From the NCBI GenBank assembly GCA_009731375.1, contig BJOX01000053.1, positions 516,385 through 563,213 of the forward strand: a stretch of 46,829 nt of DNA. The letters are read 5' to 3'. The notes under the pieces were generated by a model. The model was not told the origin of the DNA. It was given only the letters and a program-made list of their open reading frames with translations, and made no database searches. Position numbers and translations under genes: made by a program. This DNA is from Paulinella micropora (taxonomy: Eukaryota > Cercozoa > Imbricatea > Euglyphida). Below are positions 42,886 to 46,829 of the stretch, piece by piece. Within the stretch, counting starts at the first letter, position 1; every line of letters starts with the position of its first letter.

Positions 42886-43686
42886 TCACGCCGTCGAGAT
42901 CGACAGGAGGTCGCTGCAGCTCTCGGCGCGCCGCGCCCGCCTGCGCTTGACGGCTTCCGCGCGGGCCTCGTGGTAGATGTGCAGTTGACGGGCGCACAGC
43001 CACAGCTCGGAAAAAGCGAGCAGGCTGCTGATAGTAGCCAGCAGTAACGCGGGCGGGCCGCTGCAAGAAATCGTCGCGAGCGTGACCCACACAAGCGCGT
43101 ACAGCACGTGCAGGGCCTGGGCGCACAACAGCCACTGCAGCGTGAGCCTCGCCTGCGCGCGGACGTACGCCACCCGGGCGGCCACCCGCAGGGGCACGTT
43201 GTGCAGACCACCGCGCGCCTGACGCGCCATCCAGCGCTGGTCCCGATTTAGTCTGTGCAGGTTCAGTGCCTGGTAAGCTGCCGTGGTCGCTTGGACCGGC
43301 CAGGCAGACTTGTACAGCGCAAAAGCGACCGCACCCACGTGCACGGACAGCAGCGCTAGGCTAGCGCACGAGAGTTTCTCCGCGTTGTGCTTGCGGCCAA
43401 AGCCCAGCAGCCCGGTGGGCGAGCGGGCATGTAATTCGGCCCGCACCGGCCAGATCAGGGCCAGCACGCAGGCCACCGCCACGGTCCGGTAACGCGGGCA
43501 GGCGTGCGAGCCGGGTGCCCGCGACAGAAGCAACATGCACAGGTGCGCCGTGGTCCAGCCAACTAGCAACGCCACGACGGGCACGGTGCGAGCTCCCGGC
43601 AGCGGGACCAGCAACAGGCGGAGCATGCAGGCCATGCCCAACGGCACTGAACACAGGGCCGCGACTGTGCTCGCTGCCTCTTGCAT
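42886..43686 (-). CDS. Multi-span membrane protein of unknown function
   Basis: 266 residues, ATG at 43686, intronless. Hydrophobic stretches include VAALCSVPLGMACMLRLLLV, VVALLVGWTTAHLCMLLL, YRTVAVACVLALIWPV, CASLALLSVHVGAVAFALY, LLCAQALHVLYALVWVTLA and LLLATISSLLAFSELWLC, ending in a basic tail (AEAVKRRRARRAES). It may be a distant member of the same membrane-protein group as copies A and B but lacks the FFWLPW box. Confidence 0.7.
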   Translation of the reverse strand: MQEAASTVAALCSVPLGMACMLRLLLVPLPGARTVPVVALLVGWTTAHLCMLLLSRAPGSHACPRYRTVAVACVLALIWPVRAELHARSPTGLLGFGRKHNAEKLSCASLALLSVHVGAVAFALYKSAWPVQATTAAYQALNLHRLNRDQRWMARQARGGLHNVPLRVAARVAYVRAQARLTLQWLLCAQALHVLYALVWVTLATISCSGPPALLLATISSLLAFSELWLCARQLHIYHEARAEAVKRRRARRAESCSDLLSISTA

Positions 43687-43828
43687 GGCCTGACCGCTTT
43701 CTTTTTTTTGGGGGGCGGGGATTGCGCTTTTTGTTTTTCTACCCGCCCTGACACGCCTAATTTGGCCGTCGCGGTTTTACGTGGACTGCAAGAAAGTCAC
43801 TACGAAGGATTAAAAAAAAAAAAGGATT

Positions 43829-44639
43829 TGCTCCCGCCCGCCGTCGTCTCCCTAAATTTTTACTCTCCAAGCTAACGCAATTGCCGAAATGACAAAAAAA
43901 AAAAATGTCTGAGCTGTCCGGAACCCGGCGAACTTGGCGTCAAAGTAGCTTCTGGTCGTCTTTTGCGGCGAATTTGTGCGAAACGGCTTTCACCGCATTT
44001 TGCGGCTACCGACCGAATTTTTTTAGCGATTTTGGCAATCGCGTTAGCTTGGAGAGCAAAAGAATCGGGAAACATTGGCGGGCGGGGAAAATTACAAAGA
44101 GTATTAAATTTCCCCGCCCGCCATCGTCTCCCGAAATTTTTGCTTTTCAAGCTAACGCGATTGCCGAAATGACAAAAAAAAATTTTCTGAGCTGTCCGGA
44201 ACCCGGTAAACTTGGCGACAAAACGACCTTCACCGTCTTTAGCGGCAAATTTGTGCGAAACGGCTTTCGACGGATTCTGCGGCTACCGACCGGCTTTTCT
44301 TTCAGCAAAGGACATTTCGGCAATACGGTAAGCTTGGAGAGCAAAAAAATCGGGAGACGACTGCGGGCGGGGAAAAATGACAGAAATTAGAAAATTTTCC
44401 CCGCCCGCCATCCTCTCCCGAAATTTTTACTGTTCAAGCTAACGCGATTGCCGAAATGACAATTTTTTTTCTAATCTGTCGGAACCCGGTAAACTTCGCG
44501 ACAAAACGACCTTCACCGTCTTTTGCGGCAAATTTGTGCGAAATGGTTTTCACCGCATTCTGCGGCTACCGACCGAATTTTTTTTAGCGATTTTGGCAAT
44601 CGCGTTAGCTTGGAGAGAAAAAAAAATCGGGGAGGCACG
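43829..44639. repeat. Three tandem ~265 bp units with ~60 bp terminal inverted repeats
   Basis: Unit 1 spans about 43829-44090, unit 2 about 44107-44376, and unit 3 runs from about 44395 and is cut off near 44639 by a G/C homopolymer and gap. Each starts near ccccgcccgccatcgtctcc, passes ccaagctaacgcgattgccg, and ends with the reverse complement (cggcaatcgcgttagcttgg type, then gcgggcgggg). The centre contains gaacccggtaaacttggcg and tgcggctaccgaccg. AT-rich spacers of about 17-20 bp separate the units. They look like MITE-type elements or a palindromic satellite. No coding is credible. Confidence 0.85.
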
Positions 44640-44949
44640 GGGGGGGGGGGGGGGGCCCCCCCCCCCNNNNNNNNNNAGAGGAGGGGGGGCACGGGAGGGG
44701 ACCCCCCCGCGCGGGATCGCTACCTCTGGCCAAAGCTTTGGCGTGGCCCAACGCGTGCTGAGTCGGATGTTGCTGGGTGCCTGGGCGGCGGCCTGGGCGC
44801 CGGGGGCCGGGGCGTTGCAACCTCCCAGGGCAGGGTCTCCTTCCCAGCTCCGGCGTCGGTGGTGTTGAGGGGGGGGAGGACATCCTCCCCTCCGATAGCT
44901 TGGCAGGGGCGGAGACGGGTGCGCTCCTCGTCTCCGCCTTTTTTTAATA
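44640..44949. other. G/C homopolymer, 10-base gap, and no clear gene
   Basis: A G run then a C run, N at 44667-44676, then GC-rich DNA. A plus-strand frame (for example RVLSRMLLGAWAAAWAPG, to 44868) cannot be supported because it starts in the homopolymer. A hairpin lies at 44908-44938. Confidence 0.5.
44908..44945. terminator. GC hairpin with T run next to the 3' end of the BspA-like gene
   Basis: GGCGGAGACG at 44908-44917 pairs perfectly with CGTCTCCGCC at 44929-44938 around an 11-base loop, followed by seven T. It starts 5 bp past the stop codon side of the minus-strand gene. On the plus strand it has the form of an intrinsic terminator; in a eukaryote or virus this would more likely be a 3'-end or structural signal. 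Confidence 0.45.
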
Positions 44950-46829
44950 TTACAAGTAGCCACACCCCCACGGATAAGCCTGCATGTTTTCACGGCAGAA
45001 CGTCGGCAGGCCGGCTCGCCTCATACCTTTGCCTGTTACCACCTGAGGGTAGCTACCGAACATCTCGTAGCATACCATGCCACCGGACGGTGACGTCGAG
45101 ACATCCCAGGTCTGGATGTCCTGGTTGAAGTCACAGTTACCGGCGAACATGCTCAACAGACCCCCTTGTGCCGCCGCCAAGGACACAACCCAGCGGTCTA
45201 GCGGTTGGTTGAATGCACACGTACCGAGCTGGCCACAGCCGAAAGCTAGATACAGAGAGGTGGCTTTGCTAGTGTCCCAGCTGTTAATGTCCTGATTGAA
45301 GGCTTTAGCACTGTAAAAGACCCCACTCATGGAAGTTACTAGCGAGGTGTTCCAAGCACCGAGCGGTTGGTTGAAGGCCCACGCGTTAGCAAAAGTGCTA
45401 ATCAGGCTGGTGACTTGGCTCACGTTCCAGCCTCCGAGCGGTTGGTTGAAGGCCCGCGCGTTAGCAAAAGTGTTCAGCAGGCTGGTGACTTGGCTCACGT
45501 TCCAGCCTCCGATCGGTTGGTTAAAAGCCACCGCCGAATCAAAGGCCTCCCTCAGCGTTGTGACCTGGCTTGTATCCCAATTGCCGATGGAGTTGTTAAA
45601 ACCGGAATCTCTAAAGGTTTCGGCCAGGCTAGCTACGCCGCTCGTGTTCCAGCCGCTCAGGTCTTGGTTGAACTTGGTGCAACCCCCGAACATCCCGCGC
45701 AAGCCATCGGGATGCGTCGCGGGCGTCAGCCACGACCAGTCCCAGTCGCGCGCGTCGCCTGTATAACCAACAGCGCCAGCCAGCAGGTACTCGGGCGCCA
45801 CGCCTAACAGTGCCCGCGTGCCCCGCGTCGGCGCTGTGTAGCGCAGACTCCGTGAGTCCCCAAACATGCCGCTGGTGCTGCCGGCCGGGTGGTACAGCTG
45901 CACGTCGCCCCAGGCCAACACCTCCGTCACTCTCGCGCCCCGTACGTACCACAAGCCGTCCACCCGGCCGGCCAGCTTCAGCCAGTAGTCGCCACGACGG
46001 GGGTACGCGTGCGTGCACGTCGCGGCGTTACCATGCACGCAGGTGGGGGCGGCGGATCCATCCCCCCAATCCACACCGTACGTGCCGTCCGCACCGGAGC
46101 CAGCGGTCGGTGACAACACGAGCGTGAAGGGGCCGATAACGGTCACTAGAGCATAGAAGAGCGAGCGAGAGCACGCGGCGGGCCAGCGCGTCTGGTCTAC
46201 CCGCGTGTATGGAGCCAGCCGTGTGCAGTCCACCGTACCAGCGTCGAGGGCAGGCGTGCTCCAGCCCGTGAGTGAGAGGTCGAAGGCGCCTGGTACGCCG
46301 GCAAACAGGCGCGCGAAACGCTGCAGGTTCGGCAGCACGGTCCAGGCCTGCAGCCCCGTGCTCGTCAGCGCCTCGCAGCCCGCCAACATCTCGGTCACGT
46401 CCTGCAGCGCCGTGGTGTTCCAGCGCGACAGGTCGAGCGACACCAAGGACGGCAGGTTAGCAAACGCGCAGCTGGAGTTGCGCAGGCGGTGGGTAGCCCA
46501 GGCGCGCACCGCCGAGGGTGTGACCAGGCCGCGGGAGTTCTCGAACATGCCGACTATCGACAGTGCGCCCGACACGTCCAGGCCGTGGCTAGGGTCGACG
46601 GGCAGGGGCGTGGTCAGCTGCGTAAAGCTGTAGTCCCACGAACGCACGGACCCCGTGTCCTGCAGTGCGGCCAACGGTGGCACGTACGTGAGGCCCGGCG
46701 CCCCGTACAGGTGGTAGCCACTGGTTTCGTGGAAGCGCAGCTCTCCCCACTGCCAGATCGCGTCCAGTCGCAGGCCCGCTGGCGCCGCCGCATGCCACGC
46801 GGGCGTTAGTGCCCAGCCGCGGATTGGCT
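44950..46829 (-). CDS. BspA-like (DUF285) repeat surface protein, partial at the window edge
   Basis: Open without a start to the right edge; the stop is at 44950-44952. Over 620 residues are visible, with no intron. The architecture seems to be two N-terminal modules with W-G-D/E-type strands (IWQWGELRFHETSGYHLYG; AWGDVQLYHPAGSTSGMFG) and a PKD-like segment between them (YGVDWGDGS ... HAYPRRGDYWLKL). At least eight DUF285 repeats of about 25 residues follow, of the form FNQPLGGWNVSQVTSL..TFA. Some are almost identical at DNA level (45360-45540), showing recent repeat duplication. DUF285/BspA repeats occur in surface proteins of bacteria, many protists and some algal viruses. Extracellular or surface location is inferred; the signal peptide would lie outside the window. 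Confidence 0.85.
   Translation of the reverse strand, partial: PIRGWALTPAWHAAAPAGLRLDAIWQWGELRFHETSGYHLYGAPGLTYVPPLAALQDTGSVRSWDYSFTQLTTPLPVDPSHGLDVSGALSIVGMFENSRGLVTPSAVRAWATHRLRNSSCAFANLPSLVSLDLSRWNTTALQDVTEMLAGCEALTSTGLQAWTVLPNLQRFARLFAGVPGAFDLSLTGWSTPALDAGTVDCTRLAPYTRVDQTRWPAACSRSLFYALVTVIGPFTLVLSPTAGSGADGTYGVDWGDGSAAPTCVHGNAATCTHAYPRRGDYWLKLAGRVDGLWYVRGARVTEVLAWGDVQLYHPAGSTSGMFGDSRSLRYTAPTRGTRALLGVAPEYLLAGAVGYTGDARDWDWSWLTPATHPDGLRGMFGGCTKFNQDLSGWNTSGVASLAETFRDSGFNNSIGNWDTSQVTTLREAFDSAVAFNQPIGGWNVSQVTSLLNTFANARAFNQPLGGWNVSQVTSLISTFANAWAFNQPLGAWNTSLVTSMSGVFYSAKAFNQDINSWDTSKATSLYLAFGCGQLGTCAFNQPLDRWVVSLAAAQGGLLSMFAGNCDFNQDIQTWDVSTSPSGGMVCYEMFGSYPQVVTGKGMRRAGLPTFCRENMQAYPWGCGYL

Noticed and set aside
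43905-44390. 161-codon frame across the palindrome-ended units
   Set aside because: It covers repeated non-coding units, is not conserved in frame among them, and shows no domain.

Overview
The window looks like nuclear DNA of a microbial eukaryote (an alga or other protist; I cannot name the species). The reasons are a host gene broken into about twenty very short GC-rich exons with GT-AG and GC-AG introns, long microsatellites in the introns, LTR and tyrosine-recombinase retrotransposons, and no bacterial operon structure. Several small N gaps sit at homopolymer runs, so assembly quality near low-complexity DNA is limited.

Region by region. (1) About 0.7-4.9 kb, minus strand: the 3' part of an unidentified multi-exon gene whose introns hold microsatellites and a dispersed repeat. 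(2) About 5.0-6.2 kb: a 1.1 kb CATA-type array. (3) 6.5-19.6 kb: a retroelement coding for reverse transcriptase/RNase H and a tyrosine recombinase (DIRS/Ngaro-like), flanked by direct repeats. It is interrupted by a younger, nearly complete Ty1/copia element (9.55-18.04 kb) with 469 bp LTRs that differ at two positions. (4) 20.3-21.6 kb: a broken retroviral-type gag with a zinc knuckle, running into 87 bp tandem repeats. (5) 23.0-32.2 kb, minus strand: an acyl-activating enzyme of the AAE3/Pcs60 (oxalyl-CoA synthetase-like) family in at least 21 short exons; one exon is probably lost in the 415 bp gap. Its introns hold a roughly 1 kb GAA/TTC tract, TA and GATA arrays and copies of the same dispersed repeat. 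(6) About 32.4-38.3 kb: an AT-rich, intronless island of viral origin (GIY-YIG nuclease, protein-primed family B DNA polymerase, two related small proteins with an ExoX-C-like domain, hairpins behind genes). It is degraded and lacks visible capsid and packaging genes. It begins about 200 bp upstream of the start codon of the acyl-activating enzyme gene. (7) 39-46.8 kb: GC-rich, intronless, closely spaced genes in both orientations: two related multi-membrane-span proteins sharing an FFWLPW motif, a third membrane protein, an ankyrin-like protein, three palindrome-ended repeat units in tandem, and a large BspA-like (DUF285) surface protein running off the window. Its architecture differs sharply from the intron-rich host gene and may reflect a second viral or transferred segment, but that is inference.

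How the parts relate: the window records repeated invasion of an intron-rich locus. The two minus-strand host genes are separated by about 18 kb of nested retroelements, and a viral fragment sits where the promoter of the second gene would be expected.
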